Source: Ashinkailepas kermadecensis
Taxonomy: Eukaryota > Arthropoda > Thecostraca > Neolepadidae
Assembly: GCA_034440615.1 (NCBI GenBank)
Contig: JAOTOM010005101.1
Span: 637,501-701,500 of the forward strand
Direction: 5' to 3'
DNA length: 64,000 bases
Shown here: piece by piece, positions 34,486 to 44,864 of the stretch
Numbering within the stretch: position 1 is the stretch's first letter
Layout: the number at the start of each line of letters is the position of its first letter
Notes under the pieces: generated by a model
Databases searched by the model: none
The model's input: only the letters and a program-made list of their open reading frames with translations
Told to the model about the DNA's origin: nothing
Translations under genes and position numbers: made by a program

Positions 34486-34630
34486 CCTTGTTTGTATTCT
34501 GCGGCTATTTTCTCCAGCTGGCTGTTTGTATTCTCCGGCTATTTTCTCCAGCTGGCTGTTTGTATTCTCCGGCTATCTTCTCCAGCTGGCTGTTTGTATT
34601 ATCCGGCTATCTTCTCAAGCTGGCTGTTCT
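34486..34630 (-). repeat. 34-bp tandem repeat inside the Penelope coding region
   Basis: GGCTGTTTGTATTCTCCGGC plus TATTTTCTCCAGCT begins at 34520, 34554 and 34588, with partial copies either side. Because 34 is not a multiple of three, each added copy shifts the frame of the N-terminal RT region. Confidence 0.93.
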
Positions 34631-34895
34631 TAGCATGTTGGTTTGCGGAGCGTATCAAATCATTTGCTTGTTGCTTTAGTTGATTCACGGGGTTTCTTAA
34701 CATTTTCTTGAACTTTGTTTGGTCGTCGAGAATTGCTTGAGCTTTGTATTGGTAGTCGTTCTTGTTCCGTATCACAAACAATTGTGTTTTGTCTGCTTTT
34801 CTGATGACGATGTCTGGATTGTTTCGTAACTCTTGTGCTGTTAGTCGTAGACGGGGGTGTAGAGTTGGTTGTGGCCGCTGGCTTCGGTTCTTGGT

Positions 34896-36004
34896 ATGGG
34901 ACCAGTGACTGCCCTAATCGGTACAAGGACAGTGTTATAAAATCCTACATACACCGTGCACTTAGACACAGCTCCACATGGCATAACATGCATCACGAAC
35001 TAAAACAGGTAAAACAAACACTGGCAAATAACAACAATCCGATATCACGCATAGACCAGCTAATATCGATTGCCATCACAAAACACCTCGGCACAAAACA
35101 AGCCAGCACAAATGACGGTGACACCCACCACTTGTACTACAGAAACACAATGACACCAGGATACAAACAAGATGAAACGGCACTCAATAACATTATTCAG
35201 AGAAACTGCAAAACCACAAAACCAGCAGATAAAATCAAACTGAGCATATACTACAACAGCCCAACTACAGCATCACTACTGATGAAAAACAATACCGCAC
35301 ATGATCCATCACCACTCAAACAAACAAACCTGATATACCACTACAATTGCACCTTAGGAGACTGCGCACTCCACCTCACAGTGGATACATCGGGAAAACA
35401 ACCACTACACTCAGTCGAAGACTCACAATGCACCTACAAAAGGGCGGGCCACTCTCTCATACACACGAACACCACAACATAGCGTTGACAAGGAAATTAC
35501 TAGTAGAAAACACTAAAATACTCGCAACCACCCACAACAAGCGACGTCTTATTGCCTTAGAGGCAATATACATCAGACACATCGATGCAGCTATCAACAA
35601 ACAAATCAACGCGCGTGGAACACTCAAACTCTACGAGGGGCAGCCCCCCCTCCCCACCACAGTGACGTGTCTTGCAGTGTAATACCGGAAATGTAAATTT
35701 CCAGTACTTCCAGCGCCCACTCACATAAAGCACGCGAATTGTTACCCAAAACATAAACATCAAGTATGTATATTTCATCAATGTGACTTTCCCAACATAC
35801 CGTCGTGAAAATGTCTTAGGTTAAGACGAAACGTCGATAAAATACAGTGATGACCTATGTCTTAATTTTAATCTTGACCATCATGCACTACGGCGAAATA
35901 CTACACAAACACAACGAAGAGACAAGGAAAATAATACGATCAATTGAATCCACAAACAAGAAGATCACCAACGCTGAACTCGCGGTCGTATTCAATGAAA
36001 CATG
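34896..36004 (+). mobile_element. Penelope partial copy, inverted relative to the main copy
   Basis: Reverse complement of 32661-33769 with no net length change: paired positions always sum to 68665. It carries the last part of the RT ORF, the split GIY-YIG nuclease (34905-35482 and 35347-35682) and the 3' region. The nuclease differs from the main copy at about four of 111 residues; the outer 300 bp look more diverged. Past the nuclease a new frame starts (35847 on) and ends in ETCISNNLLPNYSHI, just before a TA run. Confidence 0.93.
35800..35845 (+). ncRNA. hammerhead-ribozyme-like remnant in Penelope
   Basis: TGAAAA (35806-35811; hammerhead core UGANGA with one change), then a 6-bp hairpin GTCTTA-GGT-TAAGAC (35813-35827), then GAAAC (35828-35832) and GTC (35833-35835). 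The order core-stem II-GAAA-cleavage triplet is that of a type I hammerhead, a known feature of Penelope terminal repeats. Stem I is weak and one core base is wrong, so this copy is probably inactive. The left copy keeps stem II but has GCAA for GAAA. Confidence 0.4.
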
Positions 36005-36033
36005 TATATCAAATAATCTGCTTCCAAACTACT

Positions 36034-36038
<5 letters not shown>

Positions 36039-36118
<80 letters not shown>
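36039..36118. repeat. (TA)n-rich microsatellite at the right edge of the Penelope pair
   Basis: TA repeats with a few breaks (AAAT, TGTA, ACAT), following the end of the inverted Penelope arm and its ~35-bp extra tail. Confidence 0.95.
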
Positions 36119-36727
36119 GAGAGCATATGGTAAATTGTGTATATTCATAAATAGGCTTCTGTGACATGGTGACCACCGCAAGGTTAATGGATCGCCATAT
36201 TTTCGTTTGACTTAGGCTAGTGAAAATTTCCTGTCGCCGTGAGATTGAATGCATAGTACTTTTTAGAGGACTTTTGCGAAAAATAGCATCCAATGTGACG
36301 CTCAATCATCGCCTCCTAAAGCAACAAGACACATGTTACAGCACACAATATAAGTGAAAGAATATTTACTTAACATCAAAATAGGACTTCCCGGCAACTT
36401 GTCAGTATGGCAGCTCGTGGGCAACTGAGGATTGGAAGCGCATGGTGATCCAGTGTTGCCAGCTCATGCTTAGTGAATGTCGCCAGGATTACAGCAAAAA
36501 GTCGTTACAGTCGCTAAATAAAGCAGTAAACCAGCTGAAAAGAAAAAAGCATAACACTAAAATATAATTATTAGGCTTATATCAGAACGCAAACTTAACA
36601 ACATTACAATCGTTACTTACTGTGATATGTTCTGCGACCCCCCCCCACATTTTCCTAATATCGTCTTGTGGCCCCTGAAAATGTATCATGGCCCCCAGGA
36701 GGACGTTGGGCCACGTTGGGAAACCCT
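36119..36727. other. right non-coding part of the hAT element
   Basis: About 600 bp ending in the C-rich subterminal region and the hAT right end (TTGGGAAACCCT at 36716-36727). No gene seen. Confidence 0.5.
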
Positions 36728-36758
36728 ATTAAAGTGGAGTGTCCGTGTGTCAACTAGT
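36728..36758 (-). repeat. 31-bp inverted duplication of LINE flank at the hAT junction
   Basis: ATTAAAGTGGAGTGTCCGTG...ACTAGT is the reverse complement, with about three differences, of the LINE sequence immediately following (36759-36791). LINE copy 1 contains only the direct version, so the inverted segment was added at the junction. Confidence 0.85.
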
Positions 36759-38873
36759 AACTAGTTGACCACACGGAAACTTCACTTTAATACTCACTTT
36801 TCGCGGACGACATAGCCATTTGGATAACATCAGAATGCTTCCTAAAAGCTGAAAAAAAACATTCAAGCAGGTCTAGACCACATTGCAAAGTGGTGCAAAA
36901 TCTGGGGATTCACCCTGTCCGCAGAAAAATCGGCCACCGTCACATGTAGTCGTCCAGAAATCATCCAAAACAGCTGCATCAGGTGCCCTCAGCACCACGC
37001 CGATAGCCAGCCTTCTATTGGACTCAAACATCGCACTCCAGTAGGACACAACAGATGTTCCGCTACCACATCAAAATCAAATCCATTAAAAAAAAATAAT
37101 CCGGCACAGCGCTGCTTTACGTATGATAGATAAGACAAGGGCCGATTTGGGCACAAACTCCCACCACATAGCATCCAAACTGTCACGGCTCTCTCAGATC
37201 TTAACCTCACAATACCAGCCATTACAGCTCGACCGCCCACTGGGCCATTCTGGACTCTCAGTCAACCAAAGGTCGAGTACTTGCTCTCGGAAAAGAAATA
37301 CACTATCACACCGGCGGAAATTCTTGACATCGTCCACGAATTTGCCGATGACAGCAACCACAAAAAAACTCGTATTCGTGGATGGGCCGAAACACGAGGT
37401 CTAGGTAGGCATCGGCATCACTGGAACAGGCCTTAGGCTTTCCAAGCGTCTGCCGGATAACCTCGTCATCTACTCCACTGACGTACTGGCCATTCTGGCC
37501 GCTATCTCCATTATCAAGAGGCGTACAGCTGGAAACGTAGTAATTTGCTCAGACTACAAATCCGTCCTTCAGTCAATTAGCCACACCGACGACTGTCCAC
37601 ATCACGTCATTGATAGTATCCAACAAATCGCGGCTCATAACGTAAACATGAACTTTTCCTTCCTCTGGATGCCGGGCCACGCCAAAATACCAGGTAACGA
37701 AGAAGCAGACCGGCTTGCAAAGCAAGCCTTAGGATCGAACACTTACCCTAGCATGGAATATTCGGTAGACGATTGCAAAGCACTCCTACAACGCCACATT
37801 CGACAACATCATCAGCAAACACGGACACAACACAACTCAATACAGCACAAATGCAGCCACACCCACGCAATGAAACCAACGGCAGGCACGTGGAACACAT
37901 CAAATCAATCTCACCGACAAAAAGATGTCATCCTCACTAGACTTAGAACTGGTTGCACAAAACTAATACAGCCTCAACTAGAGGGTGACCAAAATACAAC
38001 ACATCAATGCGACACCTGCAACACCACATTAAGCATAGGCCACATCCTGCTATACTGTAGTAGCTCTAACTCTCAAAGACAACCACTTTAAGCATTCTGC
38101 CAAAGAGAGGGCACCATCCTGTCGCTTTCATCGCTTCTCGATGACAAGCACCCAGAAGTCCTTCAATTTCTATTTGAATATTTGTACGCCACAAAACTAG
38201 CAGGATCACTGTAGACACCAAAACCACTAACACTCACATCAACACGTAATGCATGCCCGCGAAACACTCGTAGGAAGCACGTAAATAGCCATCTCGAATG
38301 GCATCGGACGTACATGGGCCAAGTTGCTTCCCAATTAGAAAAAATGGCTACCTAGCGGTGCCGTCGGACGTAGATGAGCCGACTTCCTTCAAGAAAACAT
38401 AAATAAAAAAAATAGCATAACGTAAAGCGACTACCCAGAGGAGCCATCGGACGCAGATGAACCTACGTGCCTTGTAACCCATAACGTAAAACGGCTACCC
38501 AGAGGTACAGCGGATGTAGATGGGCCGAATTTGGAAACACCGTACTAACCCCGCTGGCAACCCTGCATGGCATGCTCAGACTAACCCTCTACTAAGAAGT
38601 AACGGCCGGCGTGATAGGCGGTGTGGATAATCTCCTCCTTGTTCGCACGGTAAAGATCCCGCGGTCCTCTTCGATAAGAGTAGGCTAAAGCCGGCACCCT
38701 GGAAAAACCAACTTCTCGCCACTTTCAAAAACACCCCTCACCCGAACTACAAATTATTTAGTGGAGGTGTAAAGTAAAATTAAAACCATTCATGCATCAG
38801 GGAAGTGTCCCCAGCCCAGTTCCCGCCTTCAGCACCTAAAATGTCACACAAACTAGAACGTAAACTCCCTTAA
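36759..38873 (+). mobile_element. LINE copy 2, 3' segment
   Basis: The RT resumes with YSLFADDIAIW (motif C, near 36790-36825) and continues to RNase H (37340-37740) and the C-terminal zinc motif (CDTCNTTLSIGHILLYC, about 38010-38060). The first RNase H motif reads FVDGPK and a stop follows at KHEV. YSTDVLAILAA again shows Asp where Glu is normal, while the last Asp (NEEADRLAK) is kept. The 3' UTR has four TCGGACGTAGATGAGCC-like motifs (38306, 38367, 38446, 38511). A piggyBac-type MITE cuts the element at the TTAA of 38870-38873. Confidence 0.9.
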
Positions 38874-39795
38874 CACGCGCCCTGGAGGGCCTCTGAGAAT
38901 TACGCGCACTGGCGGGGGGGGCGGATTCCGCCCCCCCCCTAAGATCTCGGCTCCTAGTAAAGCTGGAGGAACGAAATTTGCAAGGTGGATGGGCACGGTA
39001 GTGAACTCTATTGTGTGCAATTGTCGTGACCTTAGGTCAATATCTTCAAGGTCAAATGAGGTCAGATTGGCAATATTTTCCGGTTTTGCGTGGCTTGGCT
39101 TATCATCGTTATGGATCGCTGTGATTGTGTTTAAATGCTCAAAAATGGGCATCAATGATGTTTTGGACATTACTATTGATGCAATGCAGATGCTAGACCC
39201 AACATTTGACCTCAGGTCACCTATATAGCACCACTTTATCAGGTCAGATACCTGTTCCAGTTACCGGAACCGGCCGCCCGCCCGACTGCTCCGTCGGGCA
39301 GCTCGGAGCAATCGGCTTCGTGAAGAAGGGAGTGAAGTACATGAATAAAGTATGGAAACGCAATGACAAACAGTACAAATGACACCAGAAGTGCATTTAT
39401 GGCAACATTCCAGTTGATCAAGTTTGGTTCCATTAACCTGTCATGAACTTGACCTGACTTGACCTTGGTGACCTAACATGACCTTGAAACTATACAGCAT
39501 ATCAATATGCATCAAACAAGTCGCTGGTGTTGCCTAGAACACTTCCCTTTTGCCAGTATACTGGAAGCGCATCAGCGCCGATTTTTGTGGTCTGGCGCTA
39601 TAACATTTTTTTTAATTTAGCGGCCCCTAATTAGAAAAAATGTCGGCCGATTTCCATTTTCTTGCTTGAAACGACGCGCCGTTCATTTCTAAGCAGGTAC
39701 ACCGAAAATCGCGTATATCGACCGGTAAAATCTGCAGTTATTTGCGAAAAACCGGAGGGGTGGGCGGATTTCGCCCCCCCCCTCCAGTGCGCGTG
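38874..39795. mobile_element. piggyBac-type non-autonomous element, copy B (922 bp)
   Basis: Inverted copy of the element at 22436-23358. It is flanked by TTAA at 38870-38873 and 39796-39799. LINE copy 1 shows the empty site (CTCCCTTAACGTAAATG, minus strand near 13765), proving insertion at a single TTAA. The ends are CACGCGCCCTGGAGGG and CCCTCCAGTGCGCGTG. Confidence 0.95.
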
Positions 39796-39930
39796 TTAAC
39801 GTAAATGTCCACTTGCCTGCACTTTGAATGCAAACACTCGCTTTAATAGACAGACATGTAACGTACCCGCTTTAAAGGCAGCACAAATTAACTATATGGT
39901 TCGGCAGGCTTAAAAAGTCACCCCCCCCCC
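39796..39930 (+). mobile_element. LINE copy 2, terminal 3' UTR
   Basis: CGTAAATGT, CTCGCTTTAA, GCTTTAAAGGC and ATGGTTCG align in order with the minus strand of 13680-13770 in copy 1. This places the original 3' end near 39.93 kb. Confidence 0.75.
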
Positions 39931-40339
39931 TCCTATCGCCCATCTGCCATTGATCTCTCTCTTGTTTTTGCTTCCATCTCCCCCTCCTTTCATGGCACGT
40001 TCACCCTGACCCACTTTTTAGCGATTATTTCCCAATTCACATCTCACTTGAACGATTAGCCCACGCTACTGGTTATTCATGTCTATTCCGCTGGAACGCT
40101 CGCAAAGCGAAATGGCCGTCTTTTACCCAGGCAAATAATACTGTTATCCCTTCTCAGTCTTAGCCCCGAATTTCGACATTCCTCAACACCATATTACTAG
40201 CGGCAGAAAAAAAACGTTCCCATATTCGTCGTCCCCCCGGCCGTAAGCACGTGCCGTGGTGCAACGACGAGTGTCAACGTGCCTTCGCCCTGTGGCGGTG
40301 GGCTGAGCGAAAATTTCGAGAAAATCTCATAACACAAAC

Positions 40340-41700
40340 ATGCTAGAATCCCGCGAGGCTAAAAACGCTGTCAGCAAACTATTCTTGGAACCAAAAAAAA
40401 AACACGCCTGGCAACAATATTCCAACTCTCTCAACCGATTCACCTCCATTGGCCAAATTTGGACACAAATTCGATCCTTCTCCAATGGCAGAACACCACA
40501 CAACGGATTTTCTCAACTCACTATTATCGAACGCCACATCACAGAACCCGCAGCCGTCGCGGAACACTTCGTCACTTGTTACTCTGATATCTCCTCCAAC
40601 ACTCAGCACTCACAACACACCATCACATTCTTTCGCGACACTCTTGCCACCTGTGACTTTAGCTCCGACAATTATGAACCCCACAACGCCCCCTTGTTGT
40701 GAACTAAATATATCCCTTTTAAAGGTAGCCAACACTGATGTTGGCCCTGATCAATTGGCATACCCCTTCTTTCAAAATATGTCTGACTCCGGTAAAGACG
40801 ACCTCCTTTCGGTGCTAAATCAACTATGGACTTACGGTACCTTTCTAGCCTCTTGGTCTACTAGCACTATCATCCCTATCGCTAAACCTCTCAAACCTCG
40901 ACACCCCCCTTCCAGCTACCGCCCTATCTCTCTCACTAGTTGTGCTTGCAAAATATTTGAGCGCATGATCAATAGACGAATCAGAGTCTATCTTGAAAAT
41001 AACAAAATTATATCACCTTTTCAAAGCGGCTTTCGGCCGAGACGAAGCACCACTGATAATCTGATCGAAATTGACGATTTAATCCAGCGTGGATTCGCGA
41101 GAAATTGAAACTATTGCCCTTTTCCTATATCTATATTCCACTTTTAATAAAGTGGAAATATATTCTTCCTTTCCAACTAAACTACATCGAATTGGTATCA
41201 AGGACAGAATGGCCACCTTTATAGTCAACTTTCTCTACAATCGCTCCTTCACCGTCTGCTGCGGCAACGTCCATTCCCGGCCCCACACTCGCGATCAAGG
41301 CGTTCCGCAAGGCAGCGTCCTATCTCCAACCCTATCCCTCATATGGTCAACGATGCATTGGACCAACTTCCACTGATTGCTCCCTGTCCAGGATATTATT
41401 TGTACGCCGATGATTTTACCATTTGGTGCACCCACCCCTCGGCAGATAAAGCAAACCATTTTGCACAGCTCGCATTGAACCACCCTGATTCATGGTGCTC
41501 CCTCTGGGGGCTACAGATCTCACGCACCAAATCGGTCACAATGCTCTTTTCTCGGCTTACCACATATATCCCACCCCAGACACCGCTTCGCTATCGCGAT
41601 TAAATTATACCCCTCCAAACCTCCTTCAAATATCTCGGAATTGTCCTGGACAAAGGACTCTATTTCGGCCACCACATTACTTATCTTAAACAGCGCTGCG
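40340..41700 (+). pseudogene. third LINE reverse transcriptase
   Basis: Blocks in order: linker (RFTSIGQIWTQIRSF), SSYRPISLTSCACKIFERMI and SGFRPRRSTTDNLI in 40700-41108, then FLYLYSTFNKVEIYSS (motif A, where the catalytic Asp is lost), QGVPQGSVLSPTLSL (motif B) and YLYADDFTIWC (motif C, intact). At least three frame changes are needed to join them. Motif A damage alone would abolish activity. Confidence 0.88.
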
Positions 41701-42277
41701 CTAGGCACCTAAATCTCCTGCGCTGTATCTCCAGTCGCGACTGGGGTGCAGACAGGGCTATACTCACAAAATGCATATCGCCCTGATTCGTTCAATCATG
41801 GAATATAATACGTTTATCTTCAATCATATATCCCCCTCACCCACCACCTCACTAGCACGCGTACAAAATCATGCACTCCGCCTCATCACCAGAGCACACC
41901 GCACAACACCTACCCCCAGACTCCTGCCGAGGTCAATCTCCCTAGCCAACAACACCGTAGAACACTACAACTCCCCAGATACCACATCAGGACAACAACA
42001 CAGCAAAATCACCCTTCCAACGTGGCCTAGTCTAACTCCCCTGTGCGGCGTTCTTACAACAAATATAATACAACATTGCTATCCACTTGAACCAGGTTGT
42101 CACACTCGCACTGAAATTTCCCGTTGTAACCACCGACCACATTCCCCTTTCTCCCATTCTTGCACATGAAGCGCCTGAAACTCGAGTATCTCTTTCGGCA
42201 CCACAAAAGCTTACTCTCCCTCATCGAGGCCAAAGCCAAATTATTTGAATAACAAGCGGCCCACCCACAACACACAT

Positions 42278-42535
42278 TCTTCTACACTGATGGCTCCCGT
42301 ACCAACCATAGTACGGGCGCCGCCTGGTGTGGTGGGCCCGACACTGTTCAAACTAAGGTAACACTTCATCATTCGGTATACACAATAGAATTAGTCGTCA
42401 TACGCACTTGTCTGTAACACATCATTGCACGACACATCACCACCCCAACTATTATTTGCACTGACTCACGCTCCTCTATTGACGCCCTCGAAGCCATACA
42501 CAACACCACGCACCCCACCCTCCACGCCAGAGGTG
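42278..42535 (+). pseudogene. third LINE RNase H fragment
   Basis: FYTDGSRTNHSTGAAW, YTIELVVIRTC (catalytic Glu present) and ICTDSRSSIDALEA are the first three acidic motifs of RNase H. The sequence breaks off before the last one. Confidence 0.82.
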
Positions 42536-42711
42536 CAGAAAAGTACCCTCTTACCCTCTATGGAGGGTAGCAGGTGGGCCTGATAACGTGTACCTCCTTG
42601 GTAGCATAATCTTGTCGATAAAATTAGCAGCCCACATTGTGCTACAATGGATTTTTCATGCAAATGAAGATGCTTACCAAAATTGCATGTAATACCTTGG
42701 AAACATTGTAG

Positions 42712-43053
42712 CAGAGGTGGATCCAGAAATTTTCAGGGGGTCATTTGTCTGGAATAGCGCCATATCCTCGGAGAGGCACCACTGCGAAAGTCCCCAGAAC
42801 GACGTTTCGGCAGAAAAATCGTTGAACCGGTGAGGGGGTGCACTCATGCATGCTGAAGTGGTGCCTGTTCGTCTTCAACGGGCGCCTGTTCGTCTTAGGG
42901 GCAGCCTTTTCTTCTGAGAGGCGGGGCTTTGGCTGATAAATCTCTGGAGCGGAAGGTGGACGGGTGCACTGGAGACTTCCTGGAGGTGCGCCACCTTACC
43001 ATGCGGAGGGAATACATGCCCCCAGTGCTCCACCACCCCTGTATCCGCCTCTG
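42712..43053. mobile_element. hAT-like MITE of the GGGGCGCC-rich family
   Basis: CAGAGGTGGATCCAG at the left and CTGTATCCGCCTCTG at the right form a 15-bp inverted repeat with two mismatches. The interior shares GTGCACTGGAGACTTCCTGG and GGCGCCTGTTCGTCTT-like words with the fragments at 58985 and 62245. No clear 8-bp duplication flanks it. Confidence 0.65.
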
Positions 43054-44380
43054 ATTTTACGATATTTTTTTTTGTGTGGGGGGGGGATATTAGGTCATGT
43101 TCTAGCAGCAACATTCCGGGAAAGCCACATTTCGTATATTATTGTTACCGTAGGTACTTCTAAAATATGATTGGTGGTATACCGGGGAAACGCAAGCTGA
43201 TTGGTACAATAGTCGAGATGGGATACTCCATTGCAAAATTGTTTTGGTCCCATTACCCTCTTGAGTCGTTCGGCCGGAATCCAGGTATGTTAGGTATCCT
43301 GCGAAAAACATGCACAACGTTTTTGTTGAAGACGATTTTGTAAAAACAATCTCGAGGATTTATTTTTCAGCTGATGTTTTGCAAATTTGAACGAAATCGC
43401 ACTACATCTTGTCTTAATTAAATTTATTACGACTACATGCGTCCATACGACCTTATTGCACCACTAGGAGGCTTTACAACGGCAATTTGCTCTCCCGTCT
43501 AGTCGCTTTTGATCCTTCCAAATAATGTTTTGGCTTAAACAAAAACATTCCAGTGAAGGACTAAAAACATATATCATACGGCATTTAATATTAATAATTT
43601 ATTTCAATACTTTCTTTCAGCTTTTTCATTGACAAAAATTGTTGCTTGATGGTGAGAAGAAAACGATGTTAGACGGAGTGTTTTTAGTATAATTTTAATA
43701 AACCATTTTATATTCGGAAACCCGTACCCTGCCATGCTGCAAGTACCAACTCAGTGTGTGCACGAGCGTCCTACTCGTCAGCTGTTTTGTGAATATATTT
43801 TATTTGTGCGTTGTGAGCTTGTCAGGAGTATCAGGTATGGATGTGTAAACTTGGTTGACATCGTGGCATGAACATGAAAAATCTGTTTTTTCTCAAAGCG
43901 GAGGATTGGACGCAGTGCTGTGAATCTTTGAGCGTGCAGAAAATTCGGTAGCACGCTCTTCCCAACACTGAGGAAAGATTTAAGAGAGATCTGCTCTAAA
44001 ATGCCCTGAGAGTACACATGACACGGACACTTCTAGGCCAAAATGATGGCTATTACAAAGTAAACACGATTGAATCACGATACTCTGGAGTAGTTCTGCG
44101 CACTTATTTAGTTTTTAAGGTTTTAAAGTCAGGGAAAGTTAAATTTTGCAGCTTGAGGTCGACCAAGCACGTTTTCTAATAATCATCTTTTTTGTTCCGA
44201 AAGTAGTATAAAATGCCCGAAAATAGTACAGCTCTTTGGCTTATGTGAGTTCAATCCATTCGAATACGACGGCGGGACAAGGCGAACACCACTCGGTCTT
44301 GTCCGCTCCTCGGCCGGATATCCTGGATGGCCTTACATTCTGACACAATGAGCCGACCGACAAAGCAGGCGAGCCCCTCG
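43054..44380. other. spacer, no gene recognised
   Basis: AT-leaning sequence without a domain, ordered repeat or transposon end that I can support. Confidence 0.4.
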
Positions 44381-44730
44381 GTGCAGCTTTCAATGCAGCC
44401 GGGACGCATGCAACATGCAGGAAATGCTAATGGCGTTGGTGCAGGGTCGCCGACCTGACCCAGATGTGTCCTATGGAGAAGGCCGGGGCCAGGGCCGCCG
44501 CCGCTTCCGAGTGTTGATAAAGGTGGTGGCACGGCGGGGGACGACAGTGGCCATGTGCTGCCTATCACCTTTTGCTCGTCGACGTGTCTTTTTGCTTTGG
44601 CACCCTGACCACGAAAGTGCTGTTTTTTTTTTCAGATCTGAGGAGTGATTCACTGGCGCCCGTGCGCCCATCGTCAGTCGGCCTTCAGAGCGTGTCGAGC
44701 CGGGACGTGTCGGCACCACTCTCACTTTAG
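44381..44730 (+). other. possible exon pair of an unknown gene
   Basis: A GC-rich island. GTGCTGTTTTTTTTTTCAG ends at 44634 and is a strong splice-acceptor sequence. The third frame after it is open for about 30 codons (LRSDSLAPVRPSSVGLQSVS...) to TAG at 44727-44729. An open stretch of ordinary composition lies before it (44415-44640). No homology is recognised, so this is only a candidate. Confidence 0.25.
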
Positions 44731-44864
44731 TTCCAGTCGCGTCGCCAGGTGGCAGCCTCCCCCAACTGGATAGCGCGCCGAGAGCGCTCTACCAGCAGCC
44801 GTGCATCTTAGTCTGGAAGTCTGTCATGTGATGCCGGGGACGTTCAAGTCGCCTACGGAAAATC

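Larger units (their letters stand above)
32661..34895 (-). mobile_element. Penelope-like element, main copy
   Basis: Minus-strand Penelope-like retroelement with N-terminal RT region, RT core, GIY-YIG endonuclease and 3' region. The N-terminal part includes PDIVIRKADKTQLFVIRNKN near 34740-34820, which matches the usual start of the Penelope RT. A 34-bp tandem repeat disrupts the frame at 34486-34630. The lower 1,109 bp are duplicated in inverted orientation to the right. Confidence 0.92.
30079..36727 (-). mobile_element. hAT transposon (ZBED/SCAND3-like transposase) inserted in LINE copy 2
   Basis: The left end is CAGGGTTGCTCAACCTTTTT, and the right end read inward is AGGGTTTCCCAACGTGG. Both are followed by C-rich subterminal DNA, as in hAT elements with CAGGGGTTCTCAACC ends. 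Flanking LINE sequence shows a 7-8 bp duplication (TACTAGTT at 30071-30078, AACTAGTT at 36759-36766). The element holds a minus-strand transposase pseudogene, a SINE and a Penelope pair. Without those insertions it would be about 3 kb. Confidence 0.85.
39985..42535 (+). mobile_element. third LINE (different family), 5' and 3' truncated
   Basis: The sequence starts within the end of an endonuclease (DYFPIHIS near 40020), followed by the linker, RT and an RNase H fragment. It lies in the same orientation as LINE copy 2 and directly behind it. The RT and RNase H sequences differ from copies 1 and 2, so this is another family. It stops inside RNase H near 42.53 kb. Confidence 0.85.
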
